A DNA stretch of 64,000 bases from an uncultured Tenacibaculum sp. (GTDB taxonomy: Bacteria; Bacteroidota; Bacteroidia; Flavobacteriales; Flavobacteriaceae). The notes under the pieces are model-generated. The model ran no database searches. It worked only from the letters and a program-made list of their open reading frames with translations, and was not told the origin of the DNA. The first letter of the stretch is position 1, and every line of letters begins with the position of its first letter. Below are positions 25,773 through 33,008 of this stretch, one piece after another. A program made the position numbers and the translations under genes. The stretch is from NCBI GenBank assembly GCA_947501615.1, contig CANMWK010000005.1:186001-250000 (forward strand), in the 5' to 3' direction.

Positions 25773-26417
25773 ATGAAATTAAAAATCTGCGGAATGAAAT
25801 ATGTAGATAATATTCGGCAAGTTGCTGAATTAAAGCCTGATTATTTAGGTTTTATCTTCTACGAAAAATCAAAACGAAATTTTGAAGGGATCATTCCTGA
25901 AATTCCTAAAGGAATAAAAAAAACAGGCGTATTTGTAAATGAGTATTTAGAGATTTTAGTTTCTCTTGCAGAAGAGTATACATTGGAAGCTTTACAATTA
26001 CATGGTGATGAGTCTGTCGAATATATAAAAGAATTGAAAGGTCACCTCGAACGCAGTCGCGAGGAAAAACGATTACCAAAAGTTGAGATCATAAAGGTTT
26101 TTGGAATTAAAGACGAGTTCGACTTTTCTGTTTTAGAACCTTATGAAGCTGTAGTTGATTATTTCTTGTTCGATACTAAAGGAAAGGAACGCGGAGGAAA
26201 CGGAGTTACGTTCGATTGGAAAGTTTTAGAAAGTTACAATTCTAAGAAACCATTCTTTTTAAGTGGCGGAATAGGATTACATGAAGTAGCAAAGGTGAAA
26301 GAAATTATAAAAACAGATTTACCAGTTTATGCTTTAGATGTAAACAGTAAGTTCGAAACAGCACCAGGTTTAAAGTCGGTAAAAGATTTGAAAAAGTTTA
26401 TTAATCAGGTTTTATAA
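25773..26417 (+). CDS. trpF: Phosphoribosylanthranilate isomerase with an in-frame repeat insertion
   Basis: A 214-aa TIM-barrel isomerase that opens phosphoribosylanthranilate to the ribulose form. It starts MKLKICGMKYVDNI (catalytic cysteine C6 in KICGM), with KPDYLGFIFYEKSKR, LQLHGDES, FLFDTKGKERGGNGVTFDW (catalytic Asp) and FFLSGGIG. Between the helix ending EYIKELKG and the strand VEIIKVFGI there is an extra stretch, HLERSREEKRLPK, about ten residues longer than I expect. It is coded by a palindromic sequence (26041-26064) of the intergenic repeat type. The frame is kept, so the enzyme may still work. Its stop overlaps the next ATG by one base. Confidence 0.93.
   Translation: MKLKICGMKYVDNIRQVAELKPDYLGFIFYEKSKRNFEGIIPEIPKGIKKTGVFVNEYLEILVSLAEEYTLEALQLHGDESVEYIKELKGHLERSREEKRLPKVEIIKVFGIKDEFDFSVLEPYEAVVDYFLFDTKGKERGGNGVTFDWKVLESYNSKKPFFLSGGIGLHEVAKVKEIIKTDLPVYALDVNSKFETAPGLKSVKDLKKFINQVL
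26039..26066. repeat. Palindromic repeat unit inside the trpF coding region
   Basis: GTCACCTCGAACGCAGTCGC followed by GAGG; the arms CCTCG (26045-26049) and CGAGG (26060-26064) pair. It resembles intergenic GTCAnCTCGAGCGCAGTCGAG-type repeats of flavobacteria. It is translated in frame as about GHLERSREE. Confidence 0.55.
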
Positions 26418-27175
26418 TGAGAAAGTTAGGTCAATTTTTTATACTGTTTACTACAGTTCTAATTTCTTGTAAAAGTCAAGAAAAAGAAAAAGTAGAAAAG
26501 ATAGTTTTAGAAAAAAATCAACCTAGAGTTCATAAAATTGAAAATCTTCAAGAATTTGTTTTAACTGAAGATAAGAATAGAAGCTATCAGCAAATAAGAA
26601 ATACAGTTCTTGAACAAAAAAGAAATTTGTTAGCGCGTAAGCAATTCGATTCTTTAAGTCAGTTTTTTGAAACAGCATTATTACATCGAATTATTCCTCA
26701 ATGGGAAGGAACAGTTTGGTCTTTTGAGGGACATACATCAATACCCAAAAAGGGAGAAATCGCATGTGGATATTTTATTTCAACAACATTAAAACATATT
26801 GGATTCAATATAAATAGATATCAATTAGCACAGCAAAGTCCCATTAACGAAGCTAAAACACTAGCTTTAGACAATAAAGTAATTGAAGTTTTTGATGATG
26901 AGCCAGACAAAATTATCCAGAAGATAAAAGAAGTATTACCTGAAGGGATTCATTTTATAGGTTTTGATCAAGGTCATGTAGGATATATTCTTAAGAAAAA
27001 AGGAGAATTGTATCTTATTCATTCAAATTATCTAGATGGAAAAGTAGGCATAGAACCGATACAGAAATCAACAGTTTTTACTTCATTTTTTAAGTTTTAT
27101 TTAGTTGAATTAAGTACGAATAAACAACTACTTGAAAAGTGGATTAAAAAAGAAGAAATAATAGTTAAGAAATAA
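26417..27175 (+). CDS. Lipoprotein of the trp operon, possible NlpC/P60- or papain-like fold
   Basis: A 252-aa protein with a lipoprotein signal (lipobox C18 in VLISC). I do not recognise a named family. The body has a charged helical part (about residues 40-90), then EIACGYFISTTLKHIGF with C117, GFDQGHVGYILKK with H187, and YLIHSNYLDG with H202. A cysteine at a helix start and two later strand histidines is the order seen in NlpC/P60 cysteine peptidases, so a related hydrolase is possible, but spacing is wider than usual. Its ATG overlaps the trpF stop (TAATG) and trpB starts 28 bases after it, so it is firmly in the trp operon, where an envelope lipoprotein has no obvious role. Confidence 0.6.
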   Translation: MRKLGQFFILFTTVLISCKSQEKEKVEKIVLEKNQPRVHKIENLQEFVLTEDKNRSYQQIRNTVLEQKRNLLARKQFDSLSQFFETALLHRIIPQWEGTVWSFEGHTSIPKKGEIACGYFISTTLKHIGFNINRYQLAQQSPINEAKTLALDNKVIEVFDDEPDKIIQKIKEVLPEGIHFIGFDQGHVGYILKKKGELYLIHSNYLDGKVGIEPIQKSTVFTSFFKFYLVELSTNKQLLEKWIKKEEIIVKK

Positions 27176-27203
27176 CAAACACAACACACAAAATAAAAGT
27201 ATC

Positions 27204-28379
27204 ATGAAATATAATCCAGATGAAAATGGGTACTACGGACAATTTGGAGGCGCATTTATTCCAGAATTGTTACACCCAAATGTAAAAGAGATTGAAGATA
27301 ATTATATTCAAATTATAGAGTCAAAAGAATTTCAAGAAGAATATAAAGCGCTATTAAAAGATTATGTTGGTAGACCAAGTCCGTTATATTTAGCAAAGCG
27401 TTTATCTGAAAAATATGGAGCAACTATTTATTTAAAGCGTGAAGATTTAAATCATACTGGAGCTCATAAAGTGAATAATACAATCGGTCAGATTTTAATC
27501 GCAAAAAAGTTAGGTAAAACTAATATTATCGCCGAAACAGGAGCTGGTCAACATGGTGTAGCAACTGCAACAGTTTGTGCTTTAATGGGATTAGATTGTA
27601 CCGTATTTATGGGTGAAATTGATATTGAACGTCAAGCGCCAAACGTTGCTCGTATGAAAATGCTAGGTGCAAAAATTATTCCTGCAACAAGTGGTAGCAA
27701 AACTTTAAAAGATGCAACTAACGAAGCCATTCGTTATTGGATTCAAAACCCAGAAACGTTTTATTTAATTGGTTCAGTTGTTGGTCCACATCCACATCCA
27801 GACATGGTTGCGCGTTTACAAGCTATTATTTCAGAAGAAATGAAATGGCAGTTAAAAGAAAAAACAGGTAGAGAAAATCCAGATACTATTATTGCTTGTG
27901 TTGGTGGAGGAAGTAATGCAGCCGGAGCATTTTATCATTATTTGGAAGATGAAGAAGTAGAGTTAATTGCTGTTGAAGCAGCTGGTTTAGGAGTGAATTC
28001 TGGTGAAAGTGCAGCAACTTCTCAATTAGGTGAAGTAGGTGTGATACACGGAAGTAAAACCATTTTAATGCAAGATGAATACGGACAAATTGTTGAGCCT
28101 TATTCTATTTCAGCAGGATTAGATTATCCAGGAGTTGGACCATTACATGCCTTTTTACATGATACAAAGAGAGCTAAGTTTATGAATGCAACAGATGATG
28201 AAGCATTACAAGCGGCGTATGAGTTAACTCGAATTGAAGGAATTATTCCAGCGTTAGAAACTGCTCATGCTTTAGCTGTTTTACCAAAAATGGATTTAAA
28301 GCCAGATCAAACGGTAGTAATTAATTTATCAGGTAGAGGAGATAAAGATTTAGAAACGTATATCAAGCATTTGAAGTAG
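27204..28379 (+). CDS. trpB: Tryptophan synthase beta chain
   Basis: A 391-aa PLP enzyme that joins indole with serine to give tryptophan. The PLP lysine lies in HTGAHKVNNTIGQ (about residue 90), with AETGAGQHGVATATVCALMG, the phosphate loop ACVGGGSNAAGAF, and the end PKMDLKPDQTVVINLSGRGDKD. The N-terminus (NGYYGQFGGAFIPELL) is standard for the TrpB1 type that works with TrpA. The trpA gene is displaced 385 bases downstream by the GIY-YIG element, whereas trpB and trpA usually adjoin. Confidence 0.97.
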   Translation: MKYNPDENGYYGQFGGAFIPELLHPNVKEIEDNYIQIIESKEFQEEYKALLKDYVGRPSPLYLAKRLSEKYGATIYLKREDLNHTGAHKVNNTIGQILIAKKLGKTNIIAETGAGQHGVATATVCALMGLDCTVFMGEIDIERQAPNVARMKMLGAKIIPATSGSKTLKDATNEAIRYWIQNPETFYLIGSVVGPHPHPDMVARLQAIISEEMKWQLKEKTGRENPDTIIACVGGGSNAAGAFYHYLEDEEVELIAVEAAGLGVNSGESAATSQLGEVGVIHGSKTILMQDEYGQIVEPYSISAGLDYPGVGPLHAFLHDTKRAKFMNATDDEALQAAYELTRIEGIIPALETAHALAVLPKMDLKPDQTVVINLSGRGDKDLETYIKHLK

Positions 28380-28381
28380 AT

Positions 28382-28408
28382 TGTCATTCCTGCGGAGGCA
28401 GGAATCTA
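28382..28408 (+). repeat. Left 27-nt inverted repeat of the GIY-YIG element
   Basis: Begins TGTCATTCCTGC and ends GCAGGAATCTA, with GGAG in the hairpin loop. It starts three bases after the trpB stop codon. Confidence 0.8.
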
Positions 28409-28418
28409 AAAATAAGTT

Positions 28419-28715
28419 ATGTTCAAAACAATTCATCAATATTACGTGTATTTGATTACAAACAAGAAAGATGGCGTTTTGTATGTAGGAGTGACTAATA
28501 ATTTGGAGAGACGAATGTTTGAACATAAGAATAAATTGGTTGTAGGTTTTTCTAAAAGATATAATCTTACCAAGTTAGTTTATTTTGAAGTTTACCCCCA
28601 AGTAAAGGATGCTATTCTAAGAGAAAAAAGATTAAAAAAATGGAAAAGAGATTGGAAAATTAATTTAATAAATGAAGAAAATCCTAATTGGAATGATTTA
28701 GCTTCTGATTGGTAG
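28419..28715 (+). CDS. GIY-YIG family nuclease domain protein
   Basis: A 98-aa single-domain protein. The GIY-YIG core is YYVYLITNKKDGVLYVGVT, followed by the conserved Arg in NNLERRMFEHK and the metal-binding Glu probably in the AILREKRLKKWKRDWK helix. This is the small stand-alone UvrC-N-like/YhbQ-type subgroup. Such domains cut DNA at a specific site or structure, but the target is unknown. It lies between two near-identical 27-nt inverted repeats, 10 bases after the left and 9 before the right, which suggests that the nuclease acts on them, as REP-associated transposases do. It has no other tie to tryptophan synthesis. Confidence 0.92.
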   Translation: MFKTIHQYYVYLITNKKDGVLYVGVTNNLERRMFEHKNKLVVGFSKRYNLTKLVYFEVYPQVKDAILREKRLKKWKRDWKINLINEENPNWNDLASDW

Positions 28716-28724
28716 AATAAAAAA

Positions 28725-28751
28725 TAGATTCCTGCCTGCGCAGGAATGACA
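28725..28751 (-). repeat. Right 27-nt inverted repeat of the GIY-YIG element
   Basis: Begins TAGATTCCTGC and ends GCAGGAATGACA, with CTGC in the loop. Its reverse complement differs from the left repeat at one loop base only. It ends 13 bases before the trpA ATG. Confidence 0.8.
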
Positions 28752-28764
28752 AAAACATTGAAAA

Positions 28765-29532
28765 ATGAACTCAATTCAACAAATATTTCAAAAACAAGAA
28801 CATGATTTATTATCTATATTTTTCACTGCTGGATTTCCAGAATTAAATCAAACTGCTGAAATTATAGATAAATTAGGAAGTAACGGTGTAGATTTTATCG
28901 AAGTTGGTTTACCTTTTTCTGATCCGTTAGCAGACGGACCAACAATTCAGCATAGTAGTACTGTTGCCTTAAAAAATGGTATGAACCTAGATGTTGTTTT
29001 TGAACAATTAATAGCGATAAAAGATACAAATACAACTCCGTTAGTAATAATGGGATATGTAAATCAAATCATAAAATACGGAGAAGAAGCTTTCTGTCAG
29101 AAAGTTGTAGATTGTGGTATTGATACTTTAATTCTTCCTGATTTACCAATGGTAGAATATGAATCACATTATAGAGCTTTATTTAAAAAATACGGATTAA
29201 CCAATGTGTTTTTAATCACGCCACAAACTTCTGAAGAGAGAATTCGTAAAATCGATGATTTAACTGAATCTTTCATTTACATGGTTGCTTCTTCAGCTAT
29301 TACAGGAGCAAAAGGGGAAATATCGCAACAGCAAATCGATTATTTCGAGCGTATCAAATCCATGAATTTAAAAAGTAAATTAATTATTGGTTTTGGAATT
29401 TCAGATAACAAAACATTTTCAAAGGCTTGTGAATACGGTAATGGAGCCATCATTGGTTCGGCATTTATTAAAAGCTTAGATAAAAATGGAGTTAATGGAA
29501 TTGGAGATTTCGTTACAGGAATAAAAGGATAG
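28765..29532 (+). CDS. trpA: Tryptophan synthase alpha chain
   Basis: A 255-aa TIM-barrel subunit that splits indole-3-glycerol phosphate and channels indole to TrpB. The catalytic glutamate and aspartate are in FIEVGLPFSDPLADGPTIQ (about residues 48-66), followed by TPLVIMGYVNQI, LILPDLPMVE, SFIYMVASSAITGAKGE and IIGFGISDNKTF. Length is slightly short but complete. It is the last gene of the trp operon and is followed by a terminator. Confidence 0.96.
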   Translation: MNSIQQIFQKQEHDLLSIFFTAGFPELNQTAEIIDKLGSNGVDFIEVGLPFSDPLADGPTIQHSSTVALKNGMNLDVVFEQLIAIKDTNTTPLVIMGYVNQIIKYGEEAFCQKVVDCGIDTLILPDLPMVEYESHYRALFKKYGLTNVFLITPQTSEERIRKIDDLTESFIYMVASSAITGAKGEISQQQIDYFERIKSMNLKSKLIIGFGISDNKTFSKACEYGNGAIIGSAFIKSLDKNGVNGIGDFVTGIKG

Positions 29533-29556
29533 TATTATTACTTAATTTATAATTTT

Positions 29557-29606
29557 AAAAACCTGAAATGTTTAAGCTAAATTAGTTTAGGTGTTTCAGG
29601 TTTTTT
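29557..29606 (+). terminator. Terminator of the trp operon
   Basis: A 12-bp stem, AAAAACCTGAAA (29557-29568) and TTTCAGGTTTTT (29594-29605), with a 25-base loop that contains a second small stem, followed by T. Confidence 0.75.
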
Positions 29607-29746
29607 AATGCATAATTCGGAATTAAAATTAACCTTTCTAGAGATTTACTAATGATTGTGATGAAATTTTTATGTATTTGTTGTAGATTGGGGGTTTTAA
29701 AAATAAATATGGAAATAGTATTCTTATCAACCAAAATTCTACGATT

Positions 29747-31024
29747 ATGAATAGTCAGCTAAAAACTTCGAGAAAACCACTAAAATCTTTTTTAACAAGA
29801 TTTACCTTATTGTACTTTGTATTGTATATCTATCCATATGGTTTTGAGTATGTTTACGGGATTGAAAGAGAGGGGTTCAATAGCCTTTCCTTTTGGGAGG
29901 AAATCACAATGTGGTTTAGTGAAACTTTTTTAGGTTGGGAACTTTATGAAAATTCATTGTATAAAGGATTTGATTCTAGATATGACTATAGTAGATTTTT
30001 ACTCATAGCATTATTGTCTGTAATTCTGTCTATATTTTGGATTTTTATAGAAACGAAACTGAAAAAGAATTATGAATATAAGTTAAAAAGTATTTTAAGA
30101 GTACTACTAAGATATCATGTAGGTTTCACTTTAGTAATGTATGGGTTGGGTAAGGTTTTCATGACACAATTTGGTAGAATGGATGTTGCTAGTTTAGAGT
30201 CGACTGTAGGAGAATATTCAGGAATGAGTTTTTTATGGACTTTTATGAGTCATTCAAAATTCTATACTATGACTACTGGTTGGGTAGAAGTTATAGGAGG
30301 AGTTTTAATGTTGTTTAGAAGAACTACTTTTTTGGGCGCTTTTATTGTATTCATAGCAATGTTTAATGTAGTTGTAATAGATATAGGTTATGATGTATCA
30401 GTAAAAATGTTTGCGATTCATTTATTCGTTATGGATCTAGTGTTACTTTGGTATTACAGAAAAATTTTAATAGACATTTTTCTGTTTAATAAAAGTTCGG
30501 TATCAAAAAATGAACCTACTTTATTTACAAATAAGAAAGGTAAACAAATTAGAAAATTTGTGAAACCAATACTATTAATAGCATTTTTAATCTCACAATT
30601 TTTCTTTGTAAAAAAGTCATTAGGATATTATAAAACTAATGATAGTCCATCGATATCAGGCTTCTTTAAAATTGATGAACAAAAAATAAATGGAGATTCG
30701 CTACATACTTCTGATAACGATAAATGGAAAAATCTTTTGATAAATGGTTCTTCTTGGCAGATAGGAAATATAACTGTACGGAGAGAAAATAACAGTAAAA
30801 TTTATTATTCATTCAAAGCGGATACAATTCATAAAGAAATAATGCTTAAGAATCTGAGAGATACTACCAATACATTTACTTTAAATTACAAAAATATAGA
30901 TAAGAAGACATTTGTTTTTAACGGAATTATAGAAAAAGATACGATTTGGTTTAAAGCGCAAAGAAAAATTAAAGAGGATTATCGTTTGATGAGAAAAATA
31001 AGATGGGTAAGAGATTTAAAGTAA
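29747..31024 (+). CDS. DoxX-like multi-pass membrane protein with C-terminal soluble domain
   Basis: A 425-aa protein with about seven transmembrane segments in the first 290 residues and a roughly 130-residue exported or cytosolic tail rich in beta structure. The middle part (MYGLGKVFMTQFGRM, TGWVEVIGGVLMLFRRTT, FGAFIVFIAMFNVVVIDIGYDVSVKMFAIHL in the same order) resembles DoxX-family membrane proteins. The tail has no domain I recognise. The next gene starts 19 bases after the stop, so the two are likely co-transcribed. Function is unknown. Confidence 0.6.
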   Translation: MNSQLKTSRKPLKSFLTRFTLLYFVLYIYPYGFEYVYGIEREGFNSLSFWEEITMWFSETFLGWELYENSLYKGFDSRYDYSRFLLIALLSVILSIFWIFIETKLKKNYEYKLKSILRVLLRYHVGFTLVMYGLGKVFMTQFGRMDVASLESTVGEYSGMSFLWTFMSHSKFYTMTTGWVEVIGGVLMLFRRTTFLGAFIVFIAMFNVVVIDIGYDVSVKMFAIHLFVMDLVLLWYYRKILIDIFLFNKSSVSKNEPTLFTNKKGKQIRKFVKPILLIAFLISQFFFVKKSLGYYKTNDSPSISGFFKIDEQKINGDSLHTSDNDKWKNLLINGSSWQIGNITVRRENNSKIYYSFKADTIHKEIMLKNLRDTTNTFTLNYKNIDKKTFVFNGIIEKDTIWFKAQRKIKEDYRLMRKIRWVRDLK

Positions 31025-31043
31025 ATTCAAACCCTAGCATATT

Positions 31044-31856
31044 ATGAATACATATGTAAAGATATTTTTTAAAACGCTTTTAATTGTTAGTCTTTTATTA
31101 CTGATAATGCTAGGATTAATTTTCTTTTCTAATTATCAAAAAAGAAGATCGATTGAAAGAAAATTGATAGAAAAATCTAAAGTATGTAGTGCTAATGATA
31201 CCATAACACAATATCCAATAATAGAACTAAGTAATTTTACAGAAGAAGATCTTGCAACTTTATCTTTTCAAGTTTTAAGAAACAGTCGCATAGTGAAAGA
31301 CACTACCATTTTTAATGTAAAAAAAGAAAAATATAGTACAAGATTATTAATTCCAGTAATCAATTTTTTAAAGACAGATACTATTCTGGTTACAACGAAA
31401 AGTAATTTACACTATAAGATTTCAAACTTTAAATACGTAGTGGGGACTTACCACGGAATGTTTGGTCCAGTTGGTGTTTCGGATTGTGAGTTAGATGATA
31501 ATTCTATGATTATCAATACGGTTGAACATACAAACGTTGTTAGTAAATTTTATGGGGTTTTATTATCTGAAAATAATACAAAAAGAATTCCTGCTTCTTC
31601 AGAAAAATGTAAAGCATTATTAAAAAAAGTGAATTTTGATACAAAAAGAGTTGATAGTATTATAGCAAATGATATTTTTCAATCTAGAAGAGGAAAATAT
31701 GGAGGGATTGATTATGGTTTAGAAGTAACGAAAAATGAGGTATTTTGTATTAGAGGAATACAAACAGACTATAATACTATAGATATCATTAAGGTAAATG
31801 TGAAAACAGGTAGAATATCTAAAAGATTAGAAAATTATCCTGTAGATAATGAATAG
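31044..31856 (+). CDS. Hypothetical protein with N-terminal membrane anchor
   Basis: A 270-aa protein with one N-terminal hydrophobic segment (FFKTLLIVSLLLLIMLGLIFF) and a soluble remainder. Visible features are TYHGMFGPVGVSDCEL in the middle and two further cysteines (SEKCKALLKK, EVFCIRGIQ). I do not recognise a family. It follows the DoxX-like gene closely and is convergent with the DsbA-like gene, separated by a MITE-like inverted-repeat unit. Confidence 0.55.
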   Translation: MNTYVKIFFKTLLIVSLLLLIMLGLIFFSNYQKRRSIERKLIEKSKVCSANDTITQYPIIELSNFTEEDLATLSFQVLRNSRIVKDTTIFNVKKEKYSTRLLIPVINFLKTDTILVTTKSNLHYKISNFKYVVGTYHGMFGPVGVSDCELDDNSMIINTVEHTNVVSKFYGVLLSENNTKRIPASSEKCKALLKKVNFDTKRVDSIIANDIFQSRRGKYGGIDYGLEVTKNEVFCIRGIQTDYNTIDIIKVNVKTGRISKRLENYPVDNE

Positions 31857-31864
31857 TAAACTTT

Positions 31865-32005
31865 AAAACAGCTTTTTAATCGCAGGGCGATAGCCAAAGA
31901 TTTAATTATCAGACACTTTTGTCGAAATATGAAAAACTTTTTAACTAGATGCCCCGCATACTTGCATCGGGGCAGTTCATTGTAATTATATTAAAAAGCT
32001 GTTTT
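31865..32005. repeat. 141-bp unit with perfect 16-bp terminal inverted repeats (MITE-like)
   Basis: The ends are AAAACAGCTTTTTAAT (31865-31880) and ATTAAAAAGCTGTTTT (31990-32005), perfect inverted repeats. Inside is a separate hairpin, TGCCCCG (31950-31956) and CGGGGCA (31968-31974). There is no ORF. It lies between convergent genes and could serve as a terminator in both directions, but its size and nested structure also suit a non-autonomous mobile element. Confidence 0.5.
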
Positions 32006-32019
32006 CGAAATATTTGTAA

Positions 32020-32670
32020 TTATTCTTGCGCTTGTGTAAACTGTGTTAAAATACTTTTAAATACTTCAATAGGTTGTGCGCCAGTTACTCCTTCTTTTCG
32101 GTTAAATACAATAGTAGGTACAGATCGTACTCCTAAATTTTGCCAATACTGTTTATTTCTTTGTACTTCAAATCGGATATCGTCATTTGCTAATGTAGCT
32201 AAAGCTTCATCAGCGTTTAAACCAACATCTAGTAAAGCCTGATTTAAAACTTCTTTTTTAGAAACATCTTTTTGTTCACTAAAATAAGCTGTAGTTAATC
32301 GCATTTTCAACTCAGTTTGTTTACCAAATTTTTTTGCATATTCCAGTAAAACATGAGCGTCAAAAGTATTTACAATTCGCATGTCTTCATAAAAATCAAA
32401 TGTAAAATCGATAGCCGTACCAGCCTCAACTAGTCTACGTCGGGAAGCTTCATGCTGCTCTTTTGTAGAACCATATTTTTGAGTAATGTGTTCTGTTAAG
32501 TCTTGACCTTCTTCAGGCATATTGGGATTTAACTCAAAAGGTTGCCATTCAATTTCTACTTGATCTTCAATATTTAATTCAGTGATTGCTTTTTCTAAAT
32601 GTTTATACCCAACAGTACACCAAGGGCATACTACATCTGAAACAATATCTATTTTTAATTTATCTTTCAT
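32020..32670 (-). CDS. DsbA family oxidoreductase (FrnE-like)
   Basis: A 216-aa thioredoxin-fold protein. The active site is CPWC (C15-C18) near the N-terminus in DIVSDVVCPWCTVGY, with a helical insert and the cis-proline loop GVRSVPTIVFN near residue 185. No signal peptide is present, so it is cytosolic, like FrnE-type proteins rather than periplasmic DsbA. It probably catalyses thiol-disulfide exchange under oxidative stress. Its upstream region carries two GTAAACTTnnGTAA direct repeats, which may be regulator sites. Confidence 0.92.
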   Translation of the reverse strand: MKDKLKIDIVSDVVCPWCTVGYKHLEKAITELNIEDQVEIEWQPFELNPNMPEEGQDLTEHITQKYGSTKEQHEASRRRLVEAGTAIDFTFDFYEDMRIVNTFDAHVLLEYAKKFGKQTELKMRLTTAYFSEQKDVSKKEVLNQALLDVGLNADEALATLANDDIRFEVQRNKQYWQNLGVRSVPTIVFNRKEGVTGAQPIEVFKSILTQFTQAQE

Positions 32671-32746
32671 TATTTAACATTTTAAGTAATTGTTGATTTT
32701 TTACAATCATCAATTTTATTTATTTGTAGCTGTAATTATAGTTAGC

Positions 32747-32786
32747 TTACAAAAGTTTACAAGGTAATTGTTTTACGTAAGTTTAC
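32747..32786 (-). promoter_or_regulatory. Two direct repeats upstream of the DsbA-like gene
   Basis: TTACAAAAGTTTAC (32747-32760) and TTACGTAAGTTTAC (32773-32786) match in 12 of 14 positions and are spaced 26 bp start to start. They lie 77-116 bases before the DsbA-like start. The spacing, near two and a half helix turns, suits binding of a dimeric regulator. The regulator is unknown. Confidence 0.4.
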
Positions 32787-32911
32787 ATAAAAGCAATAAT
32801 TATTGAACAACGTTATTCTCTAAAGTCATAATTACAAAAATAGTTGAAAGCTATATTGTATAATCTTGAATTCATTTTTTATTTAAAGATGAGAAACTTA
32901 GAGTAAAATAG

Positions 32912-32927
32912 TAAAACCTAGGTTTTA
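32912..32927. repeat. Perfect 16-bp palindrome TAAAACCTAGGTTTTA
   Basis: It lies in the 338-base divergent gap between the DsbA-like gene and the next membrane-protein gene, 70 bases before the latter's -7 box. It could be an operator. Apart from this, the direct repeats and the promoter box, the gap shows nothing. Confidence 0.35.
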
Positions 32928-32996
32928 ATAATAATAAAAAGAAAGAATATATGTTTGTATGATATTAATAGTAATTTCTGATTAAAAAAGTTGTTA

Positions 32997-33004
32997 TAAT
33001 TTTG
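32997..33004 (+). promoter_or_regulatory. -7 box of the 33009 membrane-protein gene (near-leaderless)
   Basis: TAATTTTG matches TAnnTTTG and ends four bases before the ATG at 33009. Confidence 0.5.
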
Positions 33005-33008
33005 AGTT

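Larger units (their letters stand above)
28382..28751 (+). mobile_element. IR-flanked GIY-YIG element inserted between trpB and trpA
   Basis: A 370-bp unit bounded by 27-nt inverted repeats at 28382-28408 and 28725-28751 that match in 26 of 27 positions. Each repeat also folds on itself as an 8-bp stem (ATTCCTGC...GCAGGAAT). The only gene inside is a 98-aa GIY-YIG nuclease. No transposase and no clear target duplication are visible. It splits the normally adjoining trpB-trpA pair while leaving both genes intact and in the same direction. Confidence 0.65.

Noticed and set aside
31949-32242. Plus-strand ORF of 97 codons
   Set aside because: It lies mainly antisense to the DsbA-like gene and in the MITE-like unit, with no protein family signature; DsbA (CPWC site) is clearly the real gene.
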